Source: Holosporales bacterium
GTDB lineage: Bacteria > Pseudomonadota > Alphaproteobacteria > BNTO01
Reading direction: 5' to 3'
Assembly: GCA_031258095.1 (NCBI GenBank)
Contig: JAIRNK010000019.1
Location: 1-45,493, forward strand
DNA length: 45,493 bases
Every line of letters starts with the position of its first letter. The first letter of the stretch is position 1. The notes under the pieces are model-generated. The model did not search any database and had not been told where the DNA came from. It saw nothing but the letters and a program-made list of their open reading frames with translations. The translations under genes were made by a program, and so were the position numbers. This document shows positions 35,174-42,933 of the stretch, piece after piece.

Positions 35174-36860
35174 TCCATCAGCTAGAACAAAAGCCATCAT
35201 GTCTATATATGAATCGTTCGCCAGAAATTGTACCTCTGCTCCGTACCACAACATACATAGCGAGGAGTTTGAGGCGTTGGCGAAAGAGGCTTATTTAGAG
35301 TGCATCGACGGCGTAAAGCTGTACAACAAAAGCGTCCGCACCCCGTATTTAGTTCGCTTAGTCGGGCAATCCGGGAGCGGCAAAACTACGCAATTGTACG
35401 AAGCCGTAAAGGACACAATAGCTCATGAATTCGTACACGTTTCGGTTAGGCGTTTTGCGAAGTTTCACCCTGAATATGAACAAATAAAAAACGAGTTTGG
35501 TGCCAGCTTGATGAGAGAGAAGACGAATGGCTTCGCGTTGTTGTTGTTGTTTCACGTAGTGGAGATGTTAATAGAGAGCAAGTATAGCATACTGTTGGAG
35601 TTAACTGTTTTAGACCAAAGGTTTGAAGCGTATTTATTACAGCTAACGGCTTCAGATTATCACACAATATATAACGTGCTTGCCGTTCCGAGAGAAATAT
35701 CTGACCAGTTGATCAAAAAAAGGCAACAACAAGAAGGGCGCATTGTAAACTCAGATAGTGCGGATTATTTTTTTGAAAAACTAGTTCCATCGTTGCGACT
35801 ACTAAGTGATTGCGACAGCGGGAAGACACGTATCGCGCTTTGGAACGCATATTCGTACGAAAATATTGCGGATGAAGACCACATGAGTGACGGGTTTTTG
35901 GAAAAAGTGGCGGCGGAGCACAGTAAACGCGCGGCTGACATAGCGCTTCAGGATCCTGTCGAACTAATGAATGCGAAGAAAAAGTTTTACGCAAAGATGA
36001 CATATTTCGATAGCTCGTTGACCAATGAAGAATTTCTCGCGATTTTGATGTCAGCTGTTGGAGAGTCGAAATATTTTCCACCGAAACATGGCTCATTTCA
36101 GCAGTTTGTGGAAAGCGTAAGGTTGACGCCAGTGAATACCGGATGGACTAATTTTGTGTTCGACGTTGAACTTGATGGAGTCAACTATATTGCGAGATTC
36201 CCGCGTGGGGCGTGTTTCTCTCGCGCAATGAAAGTTGATGTGGCTGCAAGCGAGTTTGTGAAAAACGAAACTAATTTACCGGTTGCAGACTCTAAAATTT
36301 ACTTTAGTGGACTACGCCCATTTTCCATCCACAAAAAAATAGGCGGGCGCGTACTGTCTTCAACCGAGGGCCTTACTCCTGAGCAGGTAAACGATTTCGG
36401 AGCGCAAATTGCAACGTTTTTTGTTGAAATTCACAAGCTCACTCCTCCACGTCATTTACAGCGACGACTCTCAACTTTTTTGCGAGATGTCATGAGTGAA
36501 GTCGAGTTCTGTACGTGTTCTGCAATGATAGATAAACTCGAGCACGCAGAAAATGGCGGAAACCTTGTTGTGGTTCATGGAGATCTGAACATCGGAAACA
36601 TTATCGTGAATGACGATCTAAAAATAGTTGGCTTTTTAGATTTTGCCTTCTTTGGAGTGTCCGTTCCTGAAGCTGATTTAGCTCGCATCACATGCAGAAT
36701 TGGCAAAGATCTGTTCGATTCGATTATTACCCACTATGAGCGCACGTCCGGGCGTATCTTGCGCCAATATTTGTTGAGTGAAATGATTGATATGTGGGCT
36801 GAAATAGAACAAAACTACATCGCGTTCATGGCACAAACAATGCCAGATATTAAAGTTTAG
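35148..36860 (+). CDS. Zeta-toxin-like P-loop kinase fused to an aminoglycoside-phosphotransferase-like kinase
   Basis: A 570-residue protein with two kinase-like domains. The N-terminal half has a Walker A motif GQSGSGKT (73-80), a following VSVRRFAKFHPEYEQI segment like the zeta 'HP-x-Y' region, and YNVLAVPREISDQLIKKRQ, resembling the zeta/UDP-N-acetylglucosamine kinase fold. The C-terminal half (from about 335) resembles APH/choline kinases: VNTGWTNFVFDVELDG (nucleotide loop), the catalytic loop HGDLNIGN (477-484) and LDFAFFGV with a metal-binding Asp at about 498. The start is ATG 35148, with AAGG seven bases upstream. No confident antitoxin gene is adjacent. Substrates are unknown; sugar, small-molecule or protein phosphorylation are all possible. 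The domain calls come from motifs and are stronger for APH than for zeta. Confidence 0.78.
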   Translation: MSSIYPALNPSARTKAIMSIYESFARNCTSAPYHNIHSEEFEALAKEAYLECIDGVKLYNKSVRTPYLVRLVGQSGSGKTTQLYEAVKDTIAHEFVHVSVRRFAKFHPEYEQIKNEFGASLMREKTNGFALLLLFHVVEMLIESKYSILLELTVLDQRFEAYLLQLTASDYHTIYNVLAVPREISDQLIKKRQQQEGRIVNSDSADYFFEKLVPSLRLLSDCDSGKTRIALWNAYSYENIADEDHMSDGFLEKVAAEHSKRAADIALQDPVELMNAKKKFYAKMTYFDSSLTNEEFLAILMSAVGESKYFPPKHGSFQQFVESVRLTPVNTGWTNFVFDVELDGVNYIARFPRGACFSRAMKVDVAASEFVKNETNLPVADSKIYFSGLRPFSIHKKIGGRVLSSTEGLTPEQVNDFGAQIATFFVEIHKLTPPRHLQRRLSTFLRDVMSEVEFCTCSAMIDKLEHAENGGNLVVVHGDLNIGNIIVNDDLKIVGFLDFAFFGVSVPEADLARITCRIGKDLFDSIITHYERTSGRILRQYLLSEMIDMWAEIEQNYIAFMAQTMPDIKV

Positions 36861-36882
36861 CTTCAACACGCAGGTTCTCCTT

Positions 36883-38997
36883 TCAAGAACAACGCGGCTG
36901 CCTTATCTGTGTGAACGAGACCTCCACTGTAAGATCCTGATCAGGGTCTAGTGGAAGGGCTCGCTCTATTCTAAAGGATGAATGCTCATTGGGCAAAATA
37001 TCGGGCAAGTTAGAGTTATAGTCCCAAGTCGCTAAAAGCTTCGGCGGCTCTGTCGAAAAAATCTTCACACGCAAGAGAGGCACGTTTAGCGTCGAGTCGT
37101 TGTTATTCACAATTTCGCCGACAAGTGTGATTTTGGACGATCCGCCTTCTTTAGCAAGAGAATAACTGACACGTTCCAATGACAGCCGTTCTGCCGCAAT
37201 TCCTGCATTTATCCCAATTGGGTTTTTCCACAAATTCACTATTTTGTCTTTGTGTTTATAGGAAAAATACCCCGCGACAATGGTAGCAATTCCAACGAAG
37301 GATATGAACCATTTTACGCCACTTCCAAAGCGCCATTTATTCGATTCCGTTGTATCCCCATTCACTACCGGAATTTTTACTGCCGCAGGTTTGGATTCTT
37401 TATAGTCCGGCAATATTGGTGGAAGGACTTTGCTTTGGTTCGAATCCTTCGTAAAAGGAATAATCACAGGCGCTTTGCCCTCTTCTGAGATAGCAAAACA
37501 GGACGTGCCATCCGCGCTGGGATCCCCATCGGGGCGACTCGCAGGGTTGTTATCCACGACCAATTCCAACTTTGCATCGTTGCCTTCGGGAGCAACATCA
37601 TTTAACGCGGGAAACAGATCACTATCCTTTCTGTTGTGTTTTACTAGCGGCTTCCTTTTGAACCAATGCCATTTCTCTTTCGAATTACGCACGATTTTGT
37701 CACCGCCCTCTGAAGGGGTCTCATATGCGGAAGATTCCCATAAACCTAAAACCCCATCGGATACGGACTCAGGGTCTTTTACATAACCAGGCGTCCCCAA
37801 CGAATTGTCGCCTTCGTGCGAATCGCTTAACGTCCCGCCATTGTAAAACGCCTGAAAATCTTGCTCATTGCGCATATTCCCCCCCTTCCTAGGAATTTCG
37901 ACCAAAAACCTGCGGCGACCTGGCATACGCTTCATCGCATATATATCTTCACCGAATTTTTGACTTTTTTCCATTGGGGGACACAACGACAGGTTTTTAA
38001 CAGCGTCCGATTGGGCAAGACAGCTATAGGGTTCCCGACTGACGCTCCGGGGAACAAGTCCTGATGTTACAATGCTTTGATCTCTAAAGAAACCCGGAGC
38101 GTCAGATGGGATGTGTCTATTCCCCGGCATCGATTCTGCTAAAGAAGGCTCATGTCTGTTTACATCGCGGCTTGAGTGATTTGGGTAAGAAATAACATTC
38201 GACGCTTCAGGCTTAAGATTATACTTTTGTTCATCAGGGCCCAGTTTAGACGCCATGAAAGATGGCATTTGAAACGACGCTTTGTTGGCCAGAGGATAAA
38301 CGCCTGGCCCTATCCTTTGATTATTAGCAGTCCCCCGTTTGGGCAACACGCGCCTATATGAGTAATTCCGAGTGGAAGCTGGTTGCTCCCTGGCTGCCCG
38401 TTGAGAAACCGTGTCCCCTCGCATTTTGCTGCTATACGAATATATGTCCGGCCTTTTTGGAAAGAAGTTTTCTCCGGTTTTTCCATCCAAAACTTCCCTA
38501 TTCCGTGGATCTCTCAGGATTAGTGCAAGTTGGTACTCGTACAGCCTATCTTCCTCCGCTCCCGTGCGATTTTCGGTTTTTTCGGATGAAGAAGCTGAAA
38601 TTGTGCTCGAGGCAGGTGCATCTGGAGCACGTTCAAGGGACACATTCGCTGTTAACGAGCCCGAGTCGTCTGCGCCCGTCCGATTCACATCAGCGTCACT
38701 CGCGCCCAGCACTGCTCCCGCATCTACAATTGCAGGGGCCAAGCCAGCAAAATCCTCTGCCCCATCTCCCCGCAAGTCCTCGAATTCTGCCATTATCTGG
38801 CGCAGCTTCTCGATGTTTTCTTGTCTATTCCCTGAATAAGCTGAATACCACCACCGGTGATTGCACTGCGCACACTCGAACCACCACCCTTCGCCCTGCT
38901 CACTTTCTTGAGGGCTAGGAAGAACTCCTATGTGTAATGGTACGGCGCAATTTGGACAGCATACGGCGACCCCGCGGAATTCCTTCTCAGAAGACAT
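36883..38997 (-). CDS. MJ0042 zinc-ribbon / DUF3426-type single-pass membrane protein carrying an in-frame palindromic element
   Basis: A 704-residue protein. The N-terminal zinc ribbon has C14-x2-C17 and C42-x2-C45 with WWFECAQCNHRWW, the MJ0042 pattern. A long charged, low-complexity region follows. One membrane helix (about 563-580, WFISFVGIATIVAGYFSY) precedes a C-terminal beta-rich domain (ITLVGEIVNNNDSTLNVPLL) like DUF3426. This order is common in alphaproteobacteria; function is unknown. Residues 294-324 are encoded by palindromic element B: removing 93 bases leaves MPGN joined in frame to SCLAQSD. I prefer ATG 38997 because it puts the ribbon near the N-terminus; GTG 39048 would add 17 residues. 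It lies 74 bp after rpoZ on the same strand and probably shares its transcript. Confidence 0.85.
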   Translation of the reverse strand: MSSEKEFRGVAVCCPNCAVPLHIGVLPSPQESEQGEGWWFECAQCNHRWWYSAYSGNRQENIEKLRQIMAEFEDLRGDGAEDFAGLAPAIVDAGAVLGASDADVNRTGADDSGSLTANVSLERAPDAPASSTISASSSEKTENRTGAEEDRLYEYQLALILRDPRNREVLDGKTGENFFPKRPDIYSYSSKMRGDTVSQRAAREQPASTRNYSYRRVLPKRGTANNQRIGPGVYPLANKASFQMPSFMASKLGPDEQKYNLKPEASNVISYPNHSSRDVNRHEPSLAESMPGNRHIPSDAPGFFRDQSIVTSGLVPRSVSREPYSCLAQSDAVKNLSLCPPMEKSQKFGEDIYAMKRMPGRRRFLVEIPRKGGNMRNEQDFQAFYNGGTLSDSHEGDNSLGTPGYVKDPESVSDGVLGLWESSAYETPSEGGDKIVRNSKEKWHWFKRKPLVKHNRKDSDLFPALNDVAPEGNDAKLELVVDNNPASRPDGDPSADGTSCFAISEEGKAPVIIPFTKDSNQSKVLPPILPDYKESKPAAVKIPVVNGDTTESNKWRFGSGVKWFISFVGIATIVAGYFSYKHKDKIVNLWKNPIGINAGIAAERLSLERVSYSLAKEGGSSKITLVGEIVNNNDSTLNVPLLRVKIFSTEPPKLLATWDYNSNLPDILPNEHSSFRIERALPLDPDQDLTVEVSFTQIRQPRCS
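38025..38119 (+). repeat. Palindromic element type I, copy B (95 bp), inside a coding sequence
   Basis: It starts TATAGGGTTCCC and ends GGGATGTGTCTA. The arms CTGACGCTCCGGG and CCCGGAGCGTCAG pair perfectly. It lies wholly within the zinc-ribbon gene, antisense to it, and is translated without a stop into 31 residues. A net insertion of 93 bp, assuming a TA target duplication, keeps the frame. Confidence 0.95.
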
Positions 38998-39071
38998 TGC
39001 CACCACCTGCCCCTGCCAGCGAATGAGACTGAACCAAAACTCATTCACCCGCTGACGACTAACTCAGCCTA

Positions 39072-39440
39072 CTATACATCATCATAATCGTCGTCGTCAT
39101 CCATAGAAGAAAACACTGGTGCTTCGATGACTTCCACGTTCTGCAAATGCGACGTACTTTCTGCGCTCATGGCCTGGCGCAAATCCTCTTCGCGTGTTTC
39201 TTCAGAAAAACCGAAGCTTTGGTAACTAAGGTACGCCAGGAATCGCTCATCGAGCTTGTCAACGGATACTGCCCCATCAGCAATCTCCCTCAGCGCAATA
39301 ACAGGGTTCTTGTCGTTATCGCGCGGAACAGCCGGAGACGTCCCAGATGAAAGCTCCCGTGCCCGGTACGTTGCCAAAAGCACGAGTCGAAATCGATTTG
39401 GGATTACCTGAATACAATCCTCTACAGTTACTCGAGCCAT
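39072..39440 (-). CDS. rpoZ: RNA polymerase omega subunit
   Basis: A 122-residue omega subunit that assists assembly of RNA polymerase around beta'. [33 protein letters not shown] is the family N-terminus, and [21 protein letters not shown] the second conserved block. The acidic tail ([12 protein letters not shown]) is typical of alphaproteobacterial omega. In many relatives rpoZ sits with spoT; here the zinc-ribbon gene follows it instead. Confidence 0.96.
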   Translation of the reverse strand: MARVTVEDCIQVIPNRFRLVLLATYRARELSSGTSPAVPRDNDKNPVIALREIADGAVSVDKLDERFLAYLSYQSFGFSEETREEDLRQAMSAESTSHLQNVEVIEAPVFSSMDDDDDYDDV

Positions 39441-39481
39441 CGACTCTCCACAAAAGAAGCACTATACGGCGATTCTAGAGT

Positions 39482-39619
39482 ATGCGTACACAGGACGCAA
39501 GTTTTGAGTCAACGGCAGAAACGTCAGACGTTCAAACATGTACGGAACAGCATCTTTGCACGAGTCGAAAGGAATGGCGGGAGAAGCTGCTTGCGTTGAT
39601 CAAAACCCGTGCATTTTAG
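39482..39619 (+). CDS. Possible 45-residue ORF divergent from rpoZ
   Basis: ATG 39482 opens a 45-codon frame ending TAG at 39617-39619, with a polar start and a helix-like end (SRKEWREKLLALIKTRAF). No homologue recognised and no clear ribosome site. It lies between rpoZ and element C and may be an N-terminal gene fragment or chance. The remainder of 39441-39708 shows nothing else I can support. Confidence 0.2.
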   Translation: MRTQDASFESTAETSDVQTCTEQHLCTSRKEWREKLLALIKTRAF

Positions 39620-39708
39620 TTTTTCTCTAAGGCGCGCAGGTGTGCGATGAAGTAATGTTTGTATGTTGCAAAGAAAAAGAAAGAGCAGGATAGAGGTCGC
39701 TGCGCGCA

Positions 39709-39802
39709 TAGAGGGCTCCCGACTGACTCGCCGGGTGGATTTTTGTAGTTTTACAATGCTTTGAACTTCAATAAAACCCGAGCGTCAGGCGGGATATATA
39801 TA
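39709..39802 (+). repeat. Palindromic element type I, copy C (94 bp)
   Basis: It starts TAGAGGGCTCCC and ends GGGATATATATA. The left half matches copy A; the right half carries AAAACCCGAGCG and is one base shorter than other type I copies. The transposase remnant begins at the very next base, so this insertion marks the point where the transposase's N-terminal coding part is lost. Confidence 0.93.
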
Positions 39803-39966
39803 GAGGTGCTCAGAAATGGCGCGCCATTGCACAAGGGTACGAGGGTTTACGCGGACTCTGGATATCAGGGAATCCAACATTTTCACGAAGATTCGGATTA
39901 TCCGTATAAAAAGCCGAAGAAAGGTGAGCTGAGCGCCGAAGAGAAGGAGTACAACACGGCGCTTGC

Positions 39967-40103
39967 TACAGGGCTCCCATGTGAAATGTTGGGATTACCA
40001 CAGGGGTCCCGGCTAAACGGAGCTTCAGCTGGGATGTGTCACAGTCGTTCGTCCTTACTGGCGCTTGGGTTTTGTTCCCTGCATTTCAAATGGGATGAGT
40101 CTA
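39967..40103 (+). repeat. Palindromic element type II, copy G (137 bp, with nested mini-element)
   Basis: It starts TACAGGGCTCCC and ends GGGATGAGTCTA. It is colinear with copy F except for an extra 42 bp. It lies in frame within the transposase remnant. Deleting 135 bp, leaving one TA, joins NTALA directly to RFRVKVEN, as expected of intact relatives. Confidence 0.95.
39997..40042 (+). repeat. Nested mini palindromic element in copy G
   Basis: These 46 bases replace the CGGC of copy F. They form their own hairpin (TCCCGGCTAAA against TTCAGCTGGGA around a short loop) with ends CACAGGGGTCCC and GGGATGTGTCAC, a miniature version of the family's termini. The net difference of 42 bp again keeps reading frame. 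Confidence 0.8.
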
Positions 40104-40254
40104 GGTTTCGGGTCAAGGTGGAAAACGTGCTGGGCGAAATCAAGCGCTTCCGAATTATGCCGCAGAGGTATAGAAACAAAAGAATAAATTTAACACAAGA
40201 TTTAGGATCATCTCTGGAGTGGTGAATTTGAAGAACGGATTTGGCTTCGCCTAG

Positions 40255-40706
40255 AGAAAAAGGTCAAAAACGAGAGATGGTGGAGCTCACGCCCCAGCCT
40301 GCACCAGCGCTTTTGCAACAGGTCTACTGATCCAGCAACAGCGACGCTGCACATCTATCGCAAAAGTGAAGAAGATCCGTTGGTTTATAATTGTTCCCAA
40401 AAATGTTACGTGCTTGTTGAGTTCAAGAAAAACCCGAAAGTTAAGTTTTTAGGGATTAGTGCAATTGTGCAGCCAAACGATGTTGACGTCTTCAATGGAG
40501 ATAACGTTGAAGCGTATGACGGATGTCATATACTAGCAAGAGAAGGAGACCAAAGGTCTAACGTGTCAGACGTCAGAATTTGTCTAAACGCAGTATCAAA
40601 AACTAAACGATCAATATTTCTTAAAAGGAATTTTATTTTTAACGATTTATCAAGACAATAGGTGCACCATTAATGTTGTCGATGGTAGTAATTATTGAAA
40701 ACTTTT
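40255..40706. other. Decayed stretch after the transposase remnant
   Basis: No intact gene is recognised. The stretch holds an unidentified open frame, listed separately, and becomes visibly AT-rich toward 40600-40706, unlike the housekeeping genes on either side. Confidence 0.4.
40380..40661 (+). CDS. Unidentified ORF, possibly a 5'-truncated gene
   Basis: Ninety-three codons from TTG 40380 to a stop at 40661. The frame is open upstream back to about 40206 with no ATG, so this may be the end of a truncated gene. The product is basic near its end (SKTKRSIFLKRNF) and contains several Cys. I recognise no family. It sits between the transposase remnant and a small secreted-protein gene. Confidence 0.35.
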   Translation: MVYNCSQKCYVLVEFKKNPKVKFLGISAIVQPNDVDVFNGDNVEAYDGCHILAREGDQRSNVSDVRICLNAVSKTKRSIFLKRNFIFNDLSRQ

Positions 40707-41279
40707 ATGAAAGTCATACAATGCGCGTGCACTATTTTGTTGTTAGCGTCCACTGGTATACAGTGTACGCTTGGTTGTGATGATCAAAGAGAGCACAACC
40801 CGCTTGTCGATGTGCCAGCTAGCGACAAAACATTTAAAGAAGTACAAAATGACGACAACTGGTGCCTACCGTCAACAACGAAAAATATGAACGAATACAG
40901 CAAAATTTCAGACGGAATTCAAGAGAAACTAGCCGACATTTTTGAACCATATGATGACTTATTCGATGTCTCGTCATTTTCAGAACACTTCGGCGAAGTT
41001 TGCGGCTTATTTTTAACGCTTTTTGATAAAGTGCAGGATGCACTAACGGGTATGATCTATCCGTATGAAAAAGAAAGCGGTGTTAGAATTTATCTTGCTA
41101 ACGTAGTTGGCAGAGATTTGGCGAATGAAGTTCTTCGGGAGTTGAGTCATTCAGAGCTTTATAGAACTCTGTTTGACACAATTGAGGAAACATCTAGTGA
41201 TGAAGAGTGTAACAGCGAGCCGAAGATTGGTTACAGGTTGGCAGGTTTGAGTGAAGATGAAAATGATGAGCTCAAATGA
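40707..41279 (+). CDS. Small secreted protein of unknown function
   Basis: A 190-residue product counted from ATG 40707; a TTG at 40695 would add four residues. The N-terminus (KVIQCACTILLLASTGIQC) is a convincing signal sequence. A Cys near the likely cut (TLGCDD) hints at lipidation, but the lipobox is not canonical. The mature part is acidic and helix-rich, with EVCGLFLTLFDKVQDAL in the middle and an acidic tail (ETSSDEEC, LSEDENDELK). Its acidic, helical and Cys-containing character recalls the giant repeat proteins, but I see no clear shared motif. Its TGA overlaps the ATG of the next small ORF. Confidence 0.6.
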   Translation: MKVIQCACTILLLASTGIQCTLGCDDQREHNPLVDVPASDKTFKEVQNDDNWCLPSTTKNMNEYSKISDGIQEKLADIFEPYDDLFDVSSFSEHFGEVCGLFLTLFDKVQDALTGMIYPYEKESGVRIYLANVVGRDLANEVLRELSHSELYRTLFDTIEETSSDEECNSEPKIGYRLAGLSEDENDELK

Positions 41280-41419
41280 ATAAGTTTGATGATATCTGGT
41301 CGCAACATTCAGAGAGCGTTCCTGCGAATAACTATACGGAGCTCCGCGATGAGGCGGCATTTTTGCTATTTTCTCCGCTTGCTACTCTGGCCGTACGTAA
41401 TTTGGGGGCATTCGCTTAA
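41276..41419 (+). CDS. 47-residue ORF coupled to the secreted protein gene
   Basis: The ATG at 41276 overlaps the upstream TGA (ATGA), the usual layout of translationally coupled genes. The product starts polar (MNKFDDIWSQHSESVPANNY) and ends hydrophobic (AAFLLFSPLATLAVRNLGAFA). No family recognised. It could be a real small protein, or the surviving start of a longer gene whose 3' part is lost. Confidence 0.4.
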   Translation: MNKFDDIWSQHSESVPANNYTELRDEAAFLLFSPLATLAVRNLGAFA

Positions 41420-41457
41420 CAACAATCCTAATGTGATTTTGGACATTCGCACGGGAA

Positions 41458-41486
41458 TTGACAGCAAATCCCTCCCACGATAGATT
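41458..41486 (+). promoter_or_regulatory. Sigma70-like promoter of the amino-acid ABC operon
   Basis: A perfect -35 hexamer TTGACA (41458-41463), a 17-base spacer, and a -10 TAGATT (41481-41486) with four of six consensus matches. Transcription would begin near 41493, which argues for the GTG start of the binding protein at 41522 rather than the upstream TTG at 41492. Confidence 0.65.
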
Positions 41487-41521
41487 GAACGTTGGTCCTG
41501 CCTTTCTTTTTCGCGAGTTCT

Positions 41522-42286
41522 GTGAATTTACTGCGCTGTTTGTTGGTTCTTTCGTTGTTTCTTTTGGGCGGGTGTGACAATCGCAAAAGCGATGACGTCA
41601 TCATCTTTGGCACGAGCGCCGACTATCCGCCGTTTGAGTTTTACCAAGATGGGCAAGTCGTAGGGTTCGAAATAGACTTAGCAAATGCAATTGCAAATGA
41701 CCTTGGAAAGCGCGCAGAGTTCAAAGACATGCCGTTTTCGTCCATTCTTCTTGCGTTGGCAAAGGGGCAGATTGACGTTGCCCTAGCCTCGATGACTCCG
41801 ACGAAGGAACGTGAAGAACACTGTGCTTTCACCAAGACATACTATCGCTCTGTGGTTGGCGTAGTATATAAGAAAGGTTCAGCTGTACCAGACCTCAAAG
41901 GCAGTGATGACGTTACAGTCGCGTGTCAATTGGGAACAGTTCAGGAAGATTGGGTAAAGAGAAACTGCCGCGCCAAACGCATATCCATAGACAATGTTGC
42001 CTCATCCGTGGAACACCTCAAAACCAAGCACGTTGACGGAATTGTTGTAGACGGGATCGTCGCTGTCGCGCTCTGCAAAGAAAACCCTGCCCTCGCGTGG
42101 ACAGTGGTCGCAACGTTGGACGAAAGTGGAACTGCTATGGGCTTAAAAAATAAATCCCGGCTAGTCGAAAAAATCGACGCAGTCTTAGACAAGCTTGAAA
42201 ACTCAGGGGTCCTAGCGCAACTAAAAGAAAAGTGGGGCCTAAAAGATCTGGTTCAGTCCACCGAAGGAGAAGAGCCCGCCAAGTGA
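41522..42286 (+). CDS. Polar amino-acid ABC transporter substrate-binding lipoprotein
   Basis: A 254-residue periplasmic binding protein of the SBP_bac_3 family. The signal peptide NLLRCLLVLSLFLLGGC ends in a lipobox (LGGC, Cys about 18), so it is probably lipid-anchored. The family hallmarks are GTSADYPPFEFYQDG, VVGFEIDLANAIANDLG, ALAKGQIDVALASMTPTKER and QLGTVQEDW. The usual acidic/arginine ligand contacts cannot specify the substrate; glutamine, arginine or another polar amino acid are all plausible. GTG 41522 is preferred because it begins just before the hydrophobic core and downstream of the promoter. It overlaps the permease gene by four bases. Confidence 0.92.
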   Translation: MNLLRCLLVLSLFLLGGCDNRKSDDVIIFGTSADYPPFEFYQDGQVVGFEIDLANAIANDLGKRAEFKDMPFSSILLALAKGQIDVALASMTPTKEREEHCAFTKTYYRSVVGVVYKKGSAVPDLKGSDDVTVACQLGTVQEDWVKRNCRAKRISIDNVASSVEHLKTKHVDGIVVDGIVAVALCKENPALAWTVVATLDESGTAMGLKNKSRLVEKIDAVLDKLENSGVLAQLKEKWGLKDLVQSTEGEEPAK

Positions 42287-42933
42287 GCAAACTCCTTTCC
42301 GACGTATTCTACATAGGTTCAGGCGCAGCGTTAACAATGGAGCTGCTTGTCGGTGGCATCCTTCTAGGTCTTGCGTTGGGAGTGGTGTTCGCCATTTTGC
42401 GAAGATACCGATGGGCCCGTCCTGTCATATGCGGACTAGTGTCGGTCATTCGAGGGACGCCAGTGCTGCTGCAGATCAGCATATTCTATTTTATTCTTAT
42501 TCCAGCATTATTTCGGTGTGATCTGGGGATCAGGGCGACTGGGATTATTGCATTAGGAATAAATAGCGCAGCGTACGTTTCAGAGATATTGCGAGGCGGA
42601 ATAGAAAGCTTGCCAAAAGGACAGTTCGAAGCCGCGTATGCACTTGGCATACCACCGTTCTATATGTGGCGAGATATCATCCTGCCGCAGGTGATTATGA
42701 ATGTTTTGCCTTCTCTCGTTAACGAAACAGTATCATTACTAAAGGAAACAGCATTAATTGCTACAATTGGCGGGATGGACATAACGAGAAGGGCACAGGC
42801 TATTGCGGCGGCAAGATACGAGTACTTTACGCCACTGTGCATCGCGGCGGTGACTTACTACGCGTTAGTGCGGATCTTGGAGTTTATAGGGAAAAAAATC
42901 GAGAATAGAAAGCTATATGCTGAGAATATGTAA
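42283..42933 (+). CDS. Amino-acid ABC transporter permease (HisM/GlnP type)
   Basis: A 216-residue inner-membrane permease. It has the family's five hydrophobic segments and the cytoplasmic EAA loop that docks to the ATPase (FEAAYALGIPPFYMWRDIILPQ, from about 115). RGTPVLLQI and LKETALIATIGGMDI are further family blocks. The GTG start overlaps the binding-protein stop (GTGA), so an upstream in-frame extension within that gene is unlikely to be used. The end overlaps the ATPase gene by 17 bases. Confidence 0.94.
   Translation: MSKLLSDVFYIGSGAALTMELLVGGILLGLALGVVFAILRRYRWARPVICGLVSVIRGTPVLLQISIFYFILIPALFRCDLGIRATGIIALGINSAAYVSEILRGGIESLPKGQFEAAYALGIPPFYMWRDIILPQVIMNVLPSLVNETVSLLKETALIATIGGMDITRRAQAIAAARYEYFTPLCIAAVTYYALVRILEFIGKKIENRKLYAENM

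Larger units (their letters stand above)
39803..40254 (+). pseudogene. Remnant of an IS5-type DDE transposase, 5' truncated, frameshifted and interrupted by element G
   Basis: From 39803 the frame reads like the C-terminal half of an IS5-family/DDE_Tnp_4 transposase: GTRVYADSGYQGIQHFH (second catalytic Asp), YKKPKKGELSAEEKEYN, then after the inserted element FRVKVENVLGEIKRFRIM (catalytic Glu) and YRNKR. The 5' part, including the first Asp, is missing. Element G (39967-40103) adds 45 codons in frame. A one-base loss after YRNKR shifts the register; in the corrected frame the end reads RFRIISGVVNLKNGFGFA with a stop at 40252-40254. The gene is dead three times over: truncated, interrupted and frameshifted. 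Confidence 0.88.

Noticed and set aside
38358-38918. 186-codon frame opposite the zinc-ribbon gene
   Set aside because: Fully overlaps a well-supported gene on the other strand, and the Cys/His content mirrors the low-complexity linker.
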